In this document: positions 8,432-18,212 of the stretch, in pieces | How positions within the stretch are numbered: the stretch's first letter is position 1 | How the letters are laid out: the number at the start of each line of letters is the position of its first letter | Assembly (NCBI GenBank): GCA_018826295.1 | Contig: JAHJZX010000061.1 | Coordinates: forward strand, 1 to 56,425 | Source of the DNA: Gammaproteobacteria bacterium | Lineage (GTDB): Bacteria > Pseudomonadota > Gammaproteobacteria > Enterobacterales > Alteromonadaceae | Direction of reading: 5' to 3' | Length of the DNA: 56,425 bases | Translations under genes and position numbers: made by a program | Notes under the pieces: model-generated | Seen by the model: the letters and a program-made list of their open reading frames with translations, nothing else | Told to the model about the DNA's origin: nothing | Database searches by the model: none

Positions 8432-11400
8432 ATGATTGATATACTATTAAAGTTTGCCCTGACACGGCGCTATCTTATCCTGGGGCTTACACTGCTGCTG
8501 GTGGTACTGGGTATTTACCACGCTAAACGTCTGCCAATGGACGCCGTACCGGATATTACTAATGTGCAGGTGCAAATAAATACTGCCGCTGCTGGCTATT
8601 CACCGCTGGAAACCGAACAGCGGCTAACCGTGATAATTGAAAATGCCATGGCAGGTTTGCCGCAACTGCAATACAGCCGCTCACTGTCACGCTATGGCAT
8701 GTCTCAGGTAACACTGGTGTTTAATGATAGCAGCGATATATATCGCGCCCGCCAGCAGGTAACAGAACGCTTGCAGGCGATAAGGGCCAACTTACCATCT
8801 GACACCAACCCCAGTCTGGGCCCGATAACCACCGGCCTGGGTGAAATTTTCATGTATAGCGTCAGCGCTGCACCCGGCGCACTAAAAGCCGATGGCACAG
8901 CTTACAATGCTGAAGATTTGCGCACCATACAGGACTGGTTGATTAAACCCCAGCTGGTAACCGTAGCCGGCGTAACCGAGGTAAATACCATTGGCGGCTA
9001 TCAGCGTCAGTATCAGGTAGCGCCCGATCCGGCAAAATTGTTGGCGTATAACCTGACGCTGACAGACATTAGTAACGCGCTGTCACGTAATAACAACAAT
9101 GTCGGTGCCGGTTATATTGAGCAGCGCGGTGAACAATGGCTGGTGCGTTCGCCCGGGCAATTGCGCAATCTGACAGATATCAGCGAGCTTATTATTGCCA
9201 AGCGCGACGATGCGCCGGTGAGGTTGCGCGATGTGGCAGATGTCTATTTTGGCAAAGAGCTACGCAGCGGCGCGGCCAGCTTAAACGGCGAAGAAACGGT
9301 GCTGGGCACCGTCTTTATGCTACTGGGCGAAAACAGCCGTACCGTTGCCAAAGCCGTGGCGGAAAAGCTGCAGCAGGTTAACCGCTCCTTGCCGGCCGGT
9401 GTTAGCGCAACTGTGGTGTACAACCGCACCAGCCTGGTGGATAAAACCATAGCGACAGTGCAAAAAAACCTGTTTGAAGGCGCCGTGCTGGTCGTGGTGG
9501 TGCTGTTTGTGTTTTTGGGTAATATTCGCGCGGCGCTAATCACCGCGATGGTGATCCCGCTTAGTATGTTGTTTGCCATCAGCGGCATGGCGCTAAATAA
9601 GGTCAGCGGTAACCTAATGAGCTTAGGCGCAATTGACTTTGGTTTAATGGTCGATGGTGCCGTTATCGTGGTAGAAAACTGCCTGCGCCGCCTGGGCCTG
9701 GCGCAGCAACAGCGGGGCCGTCTACTGACTCTGGATGAGCGCGTAAGCGAAGTGTATCAGGCAACGCGCGAGGTGTTTACCCCGGCGGTGTTTGGCGTAC
9801 TGATTATAATGTTGGTGTTTATGCCGATATTTGCGCTGGGCGGCATTGAAGGCAAAATGTTTCATCCGATGGCCTTTACTGTTATCGCAGCCCTGAGCGG
9901 CGCGGTGATCCTGGCGATAACCTTTGTACCGGCAGCCATTGTCATCTTGGTCCGCGGTAAAGTTAACGAGCATGACTCTGCCCTGCTGCGCCGGCTAAAA
10001 CAGGGCTACGCTGCTTTGCTGAACCTGAGCTTGCGCTATTCAGTGCGGTTTATCAGTGCGGCGTTGCTACTGATGGCAGCAATATTCTGGCAAGGCAGTA
10101 AACTGGGTACCGAGTTTATGCCGCAGCTGGATGAGGGCGATATTGCCTTACATGCACTGCGAATTCCCGGCACCAGTTTAAGCCAGTCGCTGCAAATGCA
10201 ATTATTGCTCGAGCGCGAAATTGCCGCCCTACCACAGGTTGCAGCGGTTTTCAGCAAACTGGGCACAGCAGAAATTGCCACCGATCCTATGCCACCCAAT
10301 GTCGCCGATACCTTTGTGATGTTAAAACCGCCAAGCCAATGGCCGTCCCCGGACATGACTAAGGCGGAATTACTGACATTGCTGCGCCAGACAGTAGAGG
10401 CCTTGCCCGGCAATAACTACGAGTTTACCCAGCCAATAGAAATGCGCTTTAACGAGCTGATCGCCGGCGTGCGCAGCGACGTGGCGCTGCGTATTTACGG
10501 CGACGACTTAAACGTGCTGACACAACTGGCGCAAACCGCAACCGGATTACTGGCAAGCGTGCCCGGTGCAGTTGATGTGCGAATGGAGCAAGCCACAGGT
10601 TTGCCGATGCTGTCGATTGAACCTGACCGCGAGCATCTGGCGCTACTGGGATTAGATGTCGCCAGTGTGCAACATCATATTCAAACCCTGGTAGGCGGTG
10701 AACAAGTCGGGCTTATTTACGAGGGGGACAAAGCCTTTGCACTGATGATCCGGGCCGATGAAGCACTACGCAGCGATCCGCAGCAGTTAAAACAGTTGCC
10801 CCTGCCCCTTACGGCTGCGCCTGACGGCCATAACAATGCGCCCGAGTTAACCTATGTACCTCTGGGAGAAGTGGCGCATTTTAATGAAATTGACGCCCCC
10901 AACCAGATAAACCGGCAAAACACCAAGCGCAATGTGGTGGTAACCGCCAATGTCGTGGGTCGTGACCTTGGCAGTTTTATCAGTGAAAGCCAACAATTAA
11001 TGGCCGATAGACTGCCGTTGCCCGCGGGTTACTGGCTGGGCTACGGCGGCACCTTTGAGCAACTGCAATCGGCGATTAACCGCTTAAAGTGGGTAGTACC
11101 GCTGACGTTATTGCTGATATTTGGCTTGCTGTTCAGTGCACTTAATTCTGCCAAAGATGCGTTGCTGGTGTTCAGTGCTGTGCCACTGGCATTAACCGGT
11201 GGCGTTGCGGCGCTGTTGCTACGCGATATGCCATTGTCGATATCTGCCGCTGTCGGCTTTATTGCGTTATCCGGTATTGCCGTACTTAACGGCGTGGTAA
11301 TGCTGGCGATGATTACGCAGCTGCGCGCTCAGGGCATGGCGCTGCAGCAGGCTATAGTGCAGGGTGCCGTGCAACGCTTACGGCCGGTGCTAATGACCGC

Positions 11401-11578
11401 CTTAGTGGCCAGCCTGGGCTTTTTACCGATGGCGTTTAACAGCGGCACCGGTGCTGAAGTACAACGGCCGCTGGCGACTGTGGTAATTGGCGGCATTTTG
11501 TCAGCTACGCTGTTAACCCTGGTATTACTGCCGGCACTGTACCGGTTGCTACATCAGCGACAGAAAAAACCGGCCTGA
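8432..11578 (+). CDS. CzcA-like heavy-metal RND efflux pump
   Basis: 1048 residues, normal for the HME branch of the RND superfamily. It is an inner membrane proton-driven pump that exports divalent metal ions. Two halves each have one membrane helix, a large periplasmic domain and five to six further helices. The fourth-helix signature at residues 402-416, D-F-G-x-x-V-D-G-A-V-x-V-V-E-N, is the type found in Czc/Cnr/Ncc pumps rather than in Cu/Ag CusA, so Zn, Co, Cd or Ni are the likely substrates. A strong AGGAGG precedes the ATG. It is the last gene of the operon and is followed by a strong hairpin. No sensor kinase or metalloregulator gene lies beside the operon. Confidence 0.92.
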   Translation: MIDILLKFALTRRYLILGLTLLLVVLGIYHAKRLPMDAVPDITNVQVQINTAAAGYSPLETEQRLTVIIENAMAGLPQLQYSRSLSRYGMSQVTLVFNDSSDIYRARQQVTERLQAIRANLPSDTNPSLGPITTGLGEIFMYSVSAAPGALKADGTAYNAEDLRTIQDWLIKPQLVTVAGVTEVNTIGGYQRQYQVAPDPAKLLAYNLTLTDISNALSRNNNNVGAGYIEQRGEQWLVRSPGQLRNLTDISELIIAKRDDAPVRLRDVADVYFGKELRSGAASLNGEETVLGTVFMLLGENSRTVAKAVAEKLQQVNRSLPAGVSATVVYNRTSLVDKTIATVQKNLFEGAVLVVVVLFVFLGNIRAALITAMVIPLSMLFAISGMALNKVSGNLMSLGAIDFGLMVDGAVIVVENCLRRLGLAQQQRGRLLTLDERVSEVYQATREVFTPAVFGVLIIMLVFMPIFALGGIEGKMFHPMAFTVIAALSGAVILAITFVPAAIVILVRGKVNEHDSALLRRLKQGYAALLNLSLRYSVRFISAALLLMAAIFWQGSKLGTEFMPQLDEGDIALHALRIPGTSLSQSLQMQLLLEREIAALPQVAAVFSKLGTAEIATDPMPPNVADTFVMLKPPSQWPSPDMTKAELLTLLRQTVEALPGNNYEFTQPIEMRFNELIAGVRSDVALRIYGDDLNVLTQLAQTATGLLASVPGAVDVRMEQATGLPMLSIEPDREHLALLGLDVASVQHHIQTLVGGEQVGLIYEGDKAFALMIRADEALRSDPQQLKQLPLPLTAAPDGHNNAPELTYVPLGEVAHFNEIDAPNQINRQNTKRNVVVTANVVGRDLGSFISESQQLMADRLPLPAGYWLGYGGTFEQLQSAINRLKWVVPLTLLLIFGLLFSALNSAKDALLVFSAVPLALTGGVAALLLRDMPLSISAAVGFIALSGIAVLNGVVMLAMITQLRAQGMALQQAIVQGAVQRLRPVLMTALVASLGFLPMAFNSGTGAEVQRPLATVVIGGILSATLLTLVLLPALYRLLHQRQKKPA

Positions 11579-11594
11579 TAAGCCACGGCACAAC

Positions 11595-11625
11595 ATAAAC
11601 ACCAGCCGCTTTGGCTGGTGTTTAT
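11595..11625. terminator. Bidirectional terminator between czcA-like gene and miaE
   Basis: A 13-base-pair perfect stem (ATAAACACCAGCC with its complement) and a five-base loop between two convergent genes, with T-rich sequence on both strands. Confidence 0.85.
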
Positions 11626-12395
11626 TAAGCGCTAAGCGGTACGCCGCTGTGAAATTTAAAATCGCTGTCTGGCGCTAAAATAAGCTCGGCTTCAATCTGG
11701 CCAAAAAAGCGGACCCGTTCACTGATATCCTCAGCGGCAATGTCTGTCGCCAACGCCAGGTAATCCTGATAATGCCGCGCTTCAGAGCGCAATAATGAGA
11801 TATAAAAATCGGCAATATCAGCCGGTAAATCCGGTGCTAATTTGGCAAAACGCTCACAGGATCGCGCTTCAATATAAGCACCACAAATAAGCTTATCGAC
11901 CATCGCAGCGGGTTCATAAGTGCGCACGTGACGCAGTAAGCCTTTAGCATAGCGGCTGGAACTAATTTTCTCGTATTTAATGCCGTGCTTCGCCATGACT
12001 TCCAGTACCTGATAAAAATGATGTAGCTCTTCTTTAATCAGCAATACCATTTTATCTATCAGCTGTTGGGCCTGCGGGCTGTCAGCTTTAGCCAGCATCG
12101 ATTTTTTCAGGCTCAGCCCGGCCAGCGCCTGCCAGTCGCCTTGCTGACGGTAAGTAAAATCTTCATAGGGTTTTAGCCACTGCAACAGCGCTTCGCCACT
12201 TTGTTCATCTGCGGCATAACGACGGATCAGATACATAGCCGATTGCGCCGCTTTTAATTCACAGATCATATGGTCCTGCAGCAATACGGCTAAATGTGCC
12301 GGCCTGGCGGCCATTGTTAACCACTCTTGCGGTGTAGCGCAGTGTAAAAACTGCTGCACCGGCTTCAGTAACTGGCTTATTTCAGCGCTTAGCAT
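11625..12395 (-). CDS. miaE: tRNA 2-methylthio-N6-isopentenyladenosine-37 hydroxylase
   Basis: About 256 residues from the ATG at 12395; a longer frame to 12488 adds a hydrophobic tail that the family lacks. MiaE is a non-haem di-iron monooxygenase that hydroxylates ms2i6A-37 to ms2io6A-37 in tRNAs reading U-initial codons. Ferritin-like ligands are visible: Glu46 (C-E-L-K), E-E-L-H-H at about 122-126, E-A-R-S-C-E-R around 176-182, and E-A-R-H-Y around 205-209, forming the two E..ExxH-like pairs. Convergent with the metal pump operon and divergent from the Yip1 protein gene. E. coli lacks this enzyme, whereas Salmonella, Pseudomonas and Alteromonadales have it. Confidence 0.9.
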   Translation of the reverse strand: MLSAEISQLLKPVQQFLHCATPQEWLTMAARPAHLAVLLQDHMICELKAAQSAMYLIRRYAADEQSGEALLQWLKPYEDFTYRQQGDWQALAGLSLKKSMLAKADSPQAQQLIDKMVLLIKEELHHFYQVLEVMAKHGIKYEKISSSRYAKGLLRHVRTYEPAAMVDKLICGAYIEARSCERFAKLAPDLPADIADFYISLLRSEARHYQDYLALATDIAAEDISERVRFFGQIEAELILAPDSDFKFHSGVPLSA

Positions 12396-12594
12396 GGCTG
12401 CACTTCTATTGTTAAATCCGGCGCGCATTATAGCCAATAGCACTGCCGACACCAAGCAGCTGAGTATGCACAATAAAACGGCGGCCAAATTTCAAACAAT
12501 CTGCTTGACGAAGCGCATTATATTGGCCATAACTGATATAACGGCTATCAAAAATAGCTAAAGTTGTGCAGACGTAGTGACAAGGATAATAATT

Positions 12595-13194
12595 ATGATA
12601 TTGAATCACTTATGGGGACTGTATGCGCACCCGAAAGAAGAGTGGCATACAATAGATGCAAGACATGAAAGTTTTCGTTATAGCTTAATTCACATTCTGC
12701 TGGTGGCATTGATCCCGTCGGTATGCGCCTATTACTCTGCGGTGCATTTAGGTTGGAGTATTGGTGCCGGCGATCGCATTATGTTAACCGCCGACAGTGC
12801 CCTGATGCTATCAGTAGCCATGTACTTTGCTCTGATAGCCGGTGTGTTTGCCCTGGCGTTACTGGCGCATTGGATGGCACATACCTTTGGTGCCGAACCC
12901 ACCTACACCCAAACCCTGGAGCTGGCCGCTTACACGTCAACGCCGTTATTTATGGTTGGCTTTGCCGGCTTATACCCTGAGCTATGGGTTGTAATGACCA
13001 TAGGGCTGGCGGGCTTGGCCTATTCGGTATATCTGTTGTATGTCGGCGTACCGATCCTTATGCATATTCCAGAAGAGCGTGGTTTTATTTATGCCAGCTC
13101 AGTAGTAACCTGTGGCTTGATATTGCTGGTATGTGTAATGACCGCAACGGCAATATTGTGGAGCTCAGGTTTCGGCCCGACCTTTACCCACTAA
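12595..13194 (+). CDS. Yip1-family inner membrane protein
   Basis: 199 residues from the ATG at 12595, with AAGGAT about eight bases upstream; a longer frame from 12577 is less likely. The N-terminus L-W-G-L-Y-A-H-P-K-E-E-W-x-x-I is the hallmark of bacterial Yip1-domain proteins. About five hydrophobic helices follow (near residues 28-50, 65-90, 105-125, 130-150 and 165-190). The family has no assigned biochemical role in bacteria. It is monocistronic, ends at a strong terminator, and is divergent from miaE. Confidence 0.85.
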   Translation: MILNHLWGLYAHPKEEWHTIDARHESFRYSLIHILLVALIPSVCAYYSAVHLGWSIGAGDRIMLTADSALMLSVAMYFALIAGVFALALLAHWMAHTFGAEPTYTQTLELAAYTSTPLFMVGFAGLYPELWVVMTIGLAGLAYSVYLLYVGVPILMHIPEERGFIYASSVVTCGLILLVCVMTATAILWSSGFGPTFTH

Positions 13195-13207
13195 GTGTAA
13201 AAACAAC

Positions 13208-13234
13208 AAAAGGGAGCCGAGGCTCCCTTTTTTT
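13208..13234. terminator. Terminator between Yip1 gene and purF
   Basis: An 11-base-pair AAAAGGGAGCC stem with its complement, a two-base apex and a run of seven T. It lies between convergent genes and probably serves the plus strand best. Confidence 0.85.
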
Positions 13235-13248
13235 ATGTCTGCGGCCAA

Positions 13249-14760
13249 TTAACCTTCGTTGTAGGTTTCCAGGTTAGTGGCCATAGCCGCCTGCGATTTG
13301 GCTTTGCTGTCATCATTGCGCATTTGATCTAACCGGTTCAGATAATCCTGATCTATATCGTTGGTAACGTAGTTACCATCAAAAACCGAGGTTTCAAAAC
13401 GCTTAATTTGTGGGTTTTCCGACCGCACCGCTTCGATCAAATCAGGCAGCGACTGAAAAATTAAGCCATCAGCGCCAATAATATCACAGATGCTATCGAC
13501 ATCATGGCCATGGGCTATTAACTCATTGGCCGACGGCATATCAATACCGTACACGTTAGGGAAACGGATTTCCGGTGCTGCTGAGGCAAAATACACCTTC
13601 TTTGCCCCCGCCTCACGCGCCATGTCGATAATTTGCTCTGAGGTAGTACCACGCACTATAGAGTCATCGACCAGCAATACGTTTTTGCCTTTAAACTCCT
13701 GCTTAATAGCATTGAGCTTACGTTTTACCGATTTTTTCCGCGCTTCCTGACCTGGCATAATAAAAGTACGGCCGATATAGCGGTTTTTTACGTAACCCTG
13801 ACGATAAGGTAAACCCAGTACCGTAGCAATTTGCAGCGCCGCATCATTGCTGGTTTCCGGGATAGGAATTACCACGTCAATATCCAGGTGCGCCCACTCA
13901 CGCTTAATTTTTTGCCCCAGCATAGTGCCCATAGCTACACGCGAGGCATACACCGAAATATTGTCGATGGTTGAATCTGGCCGGGCAAAATAAACATATT
14001 CAAAAATACACGGCGTGTAGCTGGGGTTTTCTGCACACTGAAAGCTGTGCAATTCGCCCTGCTCAGTAATATAAACGGCTTCGCCCGGCGACACATCACG
14101 TAATACGGTAAAGCCGTCTGCGTCTAACGCCACGCTCTCAGATGCCACCATATATTCAGTGCCAAGCTCAGTTTCGCGCTTACCCATTACCAATGGCCGA
14201 ATGCCGTTAGGGTCGCGAAACGCCAGTAAACCATGGCCGATAATTAACGCCACTACCGCATAACCACCTTTAACCTTGCGATGCACATTAGCGACAGCGC
14301 GGAAAATATGTTCGGCCTGCAATTCCATCACACCACTGTTGTGTAGCTCATGTGCCAGAACGTTTAGCAATACTTCAGAATCTGATGTGGTATTTACATG
14401 GCGACGGGCCACGCGGAAAATTTCTTCTTTTAACTGGTGTGAATTAGTCAGGTTACCGTTGTGTGCCAACGCAATACCAAAGGGACTGTTAACATAAAAA
14501 GGCTGGGCTTCGGCCGTGCTGGATGAGCCAGCAGTCGGATAACGCACATGGCCAAGGCCAATGTTACCGGCCAAACGCTGCATATGCCTTGTCTCAAACA
14601 CGTCTTTAACCAGACCGTTCGCTTTGCGCAGGCGCAGCGTGTTGTTGTCTACGGTTACGATGCCCGCTGCATCCTGCCCCCGGTGCTGTAATACCGTTAA
14701 ACCGTCATACAGAGCCTGATTAACCGGATACTTTCCAACAATACCAACAATACCACACAT
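13249..14760 (-). CDS. purF: Amidophosphoribosyltransferase
   Basis: 503 residues. PurF makes 5-phosphoribosylamine from PRPP and glutamine, the first committed step of purine synthesis. Met1 is followed by Cys2, the nucleophile of the Ntn glutaminase domain (C-G-I-V-G-I, with L-Q-H-R-G-Q-D at 24-30). The PRPP-binding loop [13 protein letters not shown] lies at 361-373. It ends the block that begins with pdxB, and follows cvpA after 21 bases, the same cvpA-purF order as in E. coli. No clear PurR box was seen upstream of cvpA. Confidence 0.97.
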   Translation of the reverse strand: MCGIVGIVGKYPVNQALYDGLTVLQHRGQDAAGIVTVDNNTLRLRKANGLVKDVFETRHMQRLAGNIGLGHVRYPTAGSSSTAEAQPFYVNSPFGIALAHNGNLTNSHQLKEEIFRVARRHVNTTSDSEVLLNVLAHELHNSGVMELQAEHIFRAVANVHRKVKGGYAVVALIIGHGLLAFRDPNGIRPLVMGKRETELGTEYMVASESVALDADGFTVLRDVSPGEAVYITEQGELHSFQCAENPSYTPCIFEYVYFARPDSTIDNISVYASRVAMGTMLGQKIKREWAHLDIDVVIPIPETSNDAALQIATVLGLPYRQGYVKNRYIGRTFIMPGQEARKKSVKRKLNAIKQEFKGKNVLLVDDSIVRGTTSEQIIDMAREAGAKKVYFASAAPEIRFPNVYGIDMPSANELIAHGHDVDSICDIIGADGLIFQSLPDLIEAVRSENPQIKRFETSVFDGNYVTNDIDQDYLNRLDQMRNDDSKAKSQAAMATNLETYNEG

Positions 14761-14781
14761 GGATTTTCTTCCTCGCCAACG

Positions 14782-15270
14782 CTAGGGCTTTTGCATAAAA
14801 CTGGAATGGTTCTGCAAATACTCGAAGAACCATTCAATGATAAAACCAAATTCGGGGATCAATATAGAAGTCTGCCACCAGTCAGCACTGGCAACAGGCG
14901 TAAAGGCATCCAGAAAAAATAATACGGCGCTGACAATCAGCACACCACGCAGTGCACCAAATACCAGCCCCAGCACACGGTCGGTACCAGACAAGCCGGT
15001 AGACTGTACTAATTTACCGATAACAAAATTAATTAATGCACCGAGGATCAGGCTGCTAAGAAACAGAATAGCGATAGCAGAAGCATTGCGCAGGGTTTGA
15101 TCCTGCATCGATGTAAAAAGTCCGGCTAAATGCGGATAGTATTGGCTGGCAATAAAGAATGCCAGCACCCAGACAGCCAGTGATATGGCTTCTTTAACAA
15201 AGCCGCGTACCAGACTGATAACGGCAGATAACGCTATGATTGCCAGTATGGCAAAATCAACCCAGACCAT
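14782..15270 (-). CDS. cvpA: CvpA family inner membrane protein
   Basis: 162 residues with four hydrophobic helices and the family opening [12 protein letters not shown]. CvpA is needed for colicin V production in E. coli and for envelope and bile-salt tolerance in other enterics; its biochemical role is not settled. It sits directly upstream of purF, a nearly universal pairing in gammaproteobacteria, and likely shares its transcript. Confidence 0.93.
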   Translation of the reverse strand: MVWVDFAILAIIALSAVISLVRGFVKEAISLAVWVLAFFIASQYYPHLAGLFTSMQDQTLRNASAIAILFLSSLILGALINFVIGKLVQSTGLSGTDRVLGLVFGALRGVLIVSAVLFFLDAFTPVASADWWQTSILIPEFGFIIEWFFEYLQNHSSFMQKP

Positions 15271-15329
15271 TTGCTACCAAAGGTTGTTTGATGACGGCGC
15301 GCATTCTACCAAACACAGCGTCCGCTTGG

Positions 15330-15914
15330 CTAATTATTTTCAGCCGGCTGGTAACTCATTACCGTTAGTCGCTCAAGCCCGGTTAATTGTTGCAGTTTCG
15401 CCAGTTGCTGCTCCAGCTTTTCTTTACGTAATTCCGGCCCTACCAGCACACTGGTTAGCTGCAATCCCTGGGTATTGGTAATATTGCGGGTAAAAGTTAC
15501 AAAGCCTGCCTGACGTAGCTTGGCTACCAGGGCATTGGCATTTTGTACTTTGCTAAAACTGCCCACCCGGACGACCCAACCAGCCTGTGCCAGCGCCGGG
15601 TTAGCCTGGCTTTTTACGGCTTCAGACTCAACGGTTACCTGCACCACCTGCTGTGGCGGTAACTCGGCTGCGGGCAGGTCCAGTGGTTGCTCATCAACCG
15701 CTGCCGGCTGCAATTGCTGCTGCAGTTCGGTTAGTTTAGTGCCGTCAATTACCTGCTGTTGCTGCACACCTTTAAATTCAGGCCGGTCTGGGATCACTTT
15801 AAAATCATCTTTCACTACCTGCTTTTCACCATCCAGCAGATCTGGCAGAAATATAATACCGGCCATGACCAGTATCGCTGTGCCCAGTAAACGATGTTTA
15901 AATGCGGCTGTCAC
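15330..15914 (-). CDS. dedD: SPOR-domain cell division protein, DedD-like
   Basis: 194 residues. One membrane helix (about 9-25, followed by L-P-D-L-L-D-G), a long Gln/Pro/Ala-rich periplasmic linker, and a C-terminal SPOR domain (about 112-190, with W-V-V-R-V-G-S-F-S and A-x-L-V-A-K-L-R-Q-A-G-F). SPOR domains bind denuded septal peptidoglycan, so this protein should gather at the division site. The start is a GTG at 15914 preceded by AGGAGG; it overlaps the folC stop as GTGA, which implies translational coupling. The folC-dedD-cvpA-purF order equals that of E. coli. Confidence 0.9.
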   Translation of the reverse strand: MTAAFKHRLLGTAILVMAGIIFLPDLLDGEKQVVKDDFKVIPDRPEFKGVQQQQVIDGTKLTELQQQLQPAAVDEQPLDLPAAELPPQQVVQVTVESEAVKSQANPALAQAGWVVRVGSFSKVQNANALVAKLRQAGFVTFTRNITNTQGLQLTSVLVGPELRKEKLEQQLAKLQQLTGLERLTVMSYQPAENN

Positions 15915-17188
15915 CTTGCCTCCTGTTGATCTGCCAGTACGGCAGACACGGTGAAAAACGAACCAAATACCACTAACAACTGATCGGTCTCTAATGTTGT
16001 ACTGACATGATTAAACGCCGTTAACACATCATCATGCAGTGTAACATCACTGACAGTATCTGGCAGAGATCTGACTAACTGTTGTGCAGGTGCTCCCCTT
16101 ACCCCAGCCAAAGACACAAGATGCCATTGATCAAACAGTGACGTCAAGGGTGCCAGCGTCTGGCTAATATCCTTATCTTTGAGCATACCCACCAGCGCTA
16201 CAACCTTGCTAAAGCGCGGCTTTAAGCTGTGTAGCTGCTGCGCCAGATAACGCGCAGACTGCGGATTGTGCGCCACATCCACTATTATAGCCGGGCTTTG
16301 TTGCAACCATTGCATACGCCCTGTCAGGGTTAGGGCGGACAGTACAGCAACTGTCTGTTCGGCGGCAGGCAGGCAGTTTAGCTGCTCAAGTATTGCCAGT
16401 GCGCAAGCTGCATTTTGCACCGGCATCGCCGGGTAAGGCAGTGCCTCAAGCTGGCTGTGCTGGCCGCGCCAATGCCAATGGTTTGTCTCTTGCTGGTAAG
16501 AATACTGCTGATTAACCACTACAGTGTTGCAACCCAGCTTTTCAGCTTGCGTTAATACTGTGGCAGGTGGCTCAAGCTCACCTATTACGGCGGTTTTACC
16601 CGGTCGAAAAATACCGGCTTTTTCAAAACCAATTGCCTCGCGGGTATCCCCCAGCCAATCCTGATGATCTAGATCGACTGTGGTTATAACACTGATGTCG
16701 GGTGAGATAATATTGGTGGCATCCAATCTGCCGCCCAGGCCAACCTCAATCAGGCAAAAATCACACTGCTGCTGGCGCAACAGATAAAATGCCACCAGTG
16801 TGGTAAATTCAAAGTATGTCAGCGCTATATCTGCACGCAGTTGCTCGACAAACGCAAAGCCGGATAGCCATAGCTCATCAGCAACATCAGCGCCATTGAT
16901 ACGCAAACGTTCATTAAAATGCAGTAAATGCGGCGAACTGTAGACACCAACACTATAGCCCTGAGCCAGCAATAGCTGCTCCAGACAGCGCGCGGTAGTG
17001 CCTTTGCCATTAGTGCCACCAATTAAAATGCTGTGCCCGGGCAAATGCTGTAAACCAGCACGCTGCGCTACCTGCAGCACCCGGTCAAGACCAAGCTCAA
17101 TTTGATGTATAGGATGACTTTGTTCGATATAACAAAGCCAATCGGTCAGTGTCTGACACGATTGGCTAGCAGGAGTTGATGTGGACAT
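15911..17188 (-). CDS. folC: Bifunctional folylpolyglutamate/dihydrofolate synthase
   Basis: 425 residues. FolC joins glutamate to dihydropteroate and then adds further glutamates to folates, using ATP. The Mur-ligase P-loop G-G-T-N-G-K-G-T-T is at residues 57-65. H-x-x-H-Q-D-W-L-G (in the D-L-D-H-Q-D segment) and D-V-A-H-N-P-Q-S-A follow in the usual order, and the C-terminal domain is complete. Starts 7 bases after accD ends and overlaps the dedD start by 4 bases. Confidence 0.95.
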   Translation of the reverse strand: MSTSTPASQSCQTLTDWLCYIEQSHPIHQIELGLDRVLQVAQRAGLQHLPGHSILIGGTNGKGTTARCLEQLLLAQGYSVGVYSSPHLLHFNERLRINGADVADELWLSGFAFVEQLRADIALTYFEFTTLVAFYLLRQQQCDFCLIEVGLGGRLDATNIISPDISVITTVDLDHQDWLGDTREAIGFEKAGIFRPGKTAVIGELEPPATVLTQAEKLGCNTVVVNQQYSYQQETNHWHWRGQHSQLEALPYPAMPVQNAACALAILEQLNCLPAAEQTVAVLSALTLTGRMQWLQQSPAIIVDVAHNPQSARYLAQQLHSLKPRFSKVVALVGMLKDKDISQTLAPLTSLFDQWHLVSLAGVRGAPAQQLVRSLPDTVSDVTLHDDVLTAFNHVSTTLETDQLLVVFGSFFTVSAVLADQQEAR

Positions 17189-17195
17189 TTAACCC

Positions 17196-18071
17196 TTAAG
17201 CGGCGCTGTGCTCCGATTGCGGAGCGGGCAGCTGCATAAACTTAGCAACAAGTCGCGCAATTGTATCGCGCATTTTGCGCCGGTCAACAATCATATCAAT
17301 AGCGCCATGTTCTAATAAAAATTCGCTACGCTGAAAGCCTTCAGGCAGTTTCTCCCGCACTGTCTGTTCGATTACCCGTGGGCCGGCAAAACCAATAAGC
17401 GCTTTGGGTTCACCAATGTTAACATCGCCAAGCATTGCCAGACTGGCTGACACCCCGCCCATAGTCGGATCGGTTAACACGGAAATATACGGCAGGCCCG
17501 CTTCGCTCAGTTTTGCCAGCGCAGCACTGGTTTTCGCCATCTGCATCAGTGAAAACAGCGCTTCCTGCATCCGGGCACCGCCGCTGGCTGAAAAACAGAC
17601 AAAAGGTACCTTGTGCTTTAATGCGTGTTCAACACCGGCAACAAACTTGGCGCCCACTACTGACGCCATAGAGCCGCCCATAAATTCAAACTCAAACGAC
17701 GCAGCGACTATCGGCATGCCTTGTAAAGTGCCGTGCATTACCACCATAGCGTCTTTTTCGTTGGTCTGCTTTTGCGCAGCGGAAATGCGATCTTTATAGC
17801 GCTTGCTGTCTTTAAACTTTAATAAATCTTGCGGCTCCAGCTCGGCTGCCAACTCTTTACCTGTATTGGTATCAAGAAAACTGTGCAGACGGGCACGGGC
17901 CGACACCCGCATATGGTGATCGCATTTTGGACAGACACCTAAATTACGATCTAAGTCAGCCTTATATAATACCGCCTCGCAAGAAGTACATTTCGTCCAG
18001 ACACCTTCCGGGATATTTCGACGCGCGGAAGAAGAGGATGTTCTGGGCAGGATCTTTTCTAACCAACTCAT
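17196..18071 (-). CDS. accD: Acetyl-CoA carboxylase carboxyltransferase subunit beta
   Basis: 291 residues. With AccA it transfers the carboxyl group from biotin to acetyl-CoA, giving malonyl-CoA for fatty-acid synthesis. The N-terminal C4 zinc ribbon is intact (C28, C31, C47, C50). The crotonase-like core shows G-A-R-M-Q-E-A and [14 protein letters not shown] precedes the ATG. The leader immediately upstream holds a nine-base-pair hairpin (18091-18115). In E. coli dedA lies between truA and accD; here it is missing. Confidence 0.96.
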   Translation of the reverse strand: MSWLEKILPRTSSSSARRNIPEGVWTKCTSCEAVLYKADLDRNLGVCPKCDHHMRVSARARLHSFLDTNTGKELAAELEPQDLLKFKDSKRYKDRISAAQKQTNEKDAMVVMHGTLQGMPIVAASFEFEFMGGSMASVVGAKFVAGVEHALKHKVPFVCFSASGGARMQEALFSLMQMAKTSAALAKLSEAGLPYISVLTDPTMGGVSASLAMLGDVNIGEPKALIGFAGPRVIEQTVREKLPEGFQRSEFLLEHGAIDMIVDRRKMRDTIARLVAKFMQLPAPQSEHSAA

Positions 18072-18090
18072 AAATATGTCCTATTGCTAA

Positions 18091-18115
18091 CGCCACAGCG
18101 ACTAAGGCTATGGCG
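18091..18115 (-). promoter_or_regulatory. Hairpin in the accD leader
   Basis: On the minus strand CGCCATAGC pairs with GCTGTGGCG (one U-G wobble) around a seven-base loop. It ends 19 bases before the accD start and just before its ribosome binding site. There is no T-tract, so it is not a simple terminator. It may modulate mRNA stability or translation. Confidence 0.35.
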
Positions 18116-18212
18116 AAAATACGTTAAAAAACGCCGAAATTCAGTAAACCGGCGCTATTAAAGCATAAAACACAGTACGGCGAATACAGAAAACTGGTCT
18201 TAGTAGTATGGC

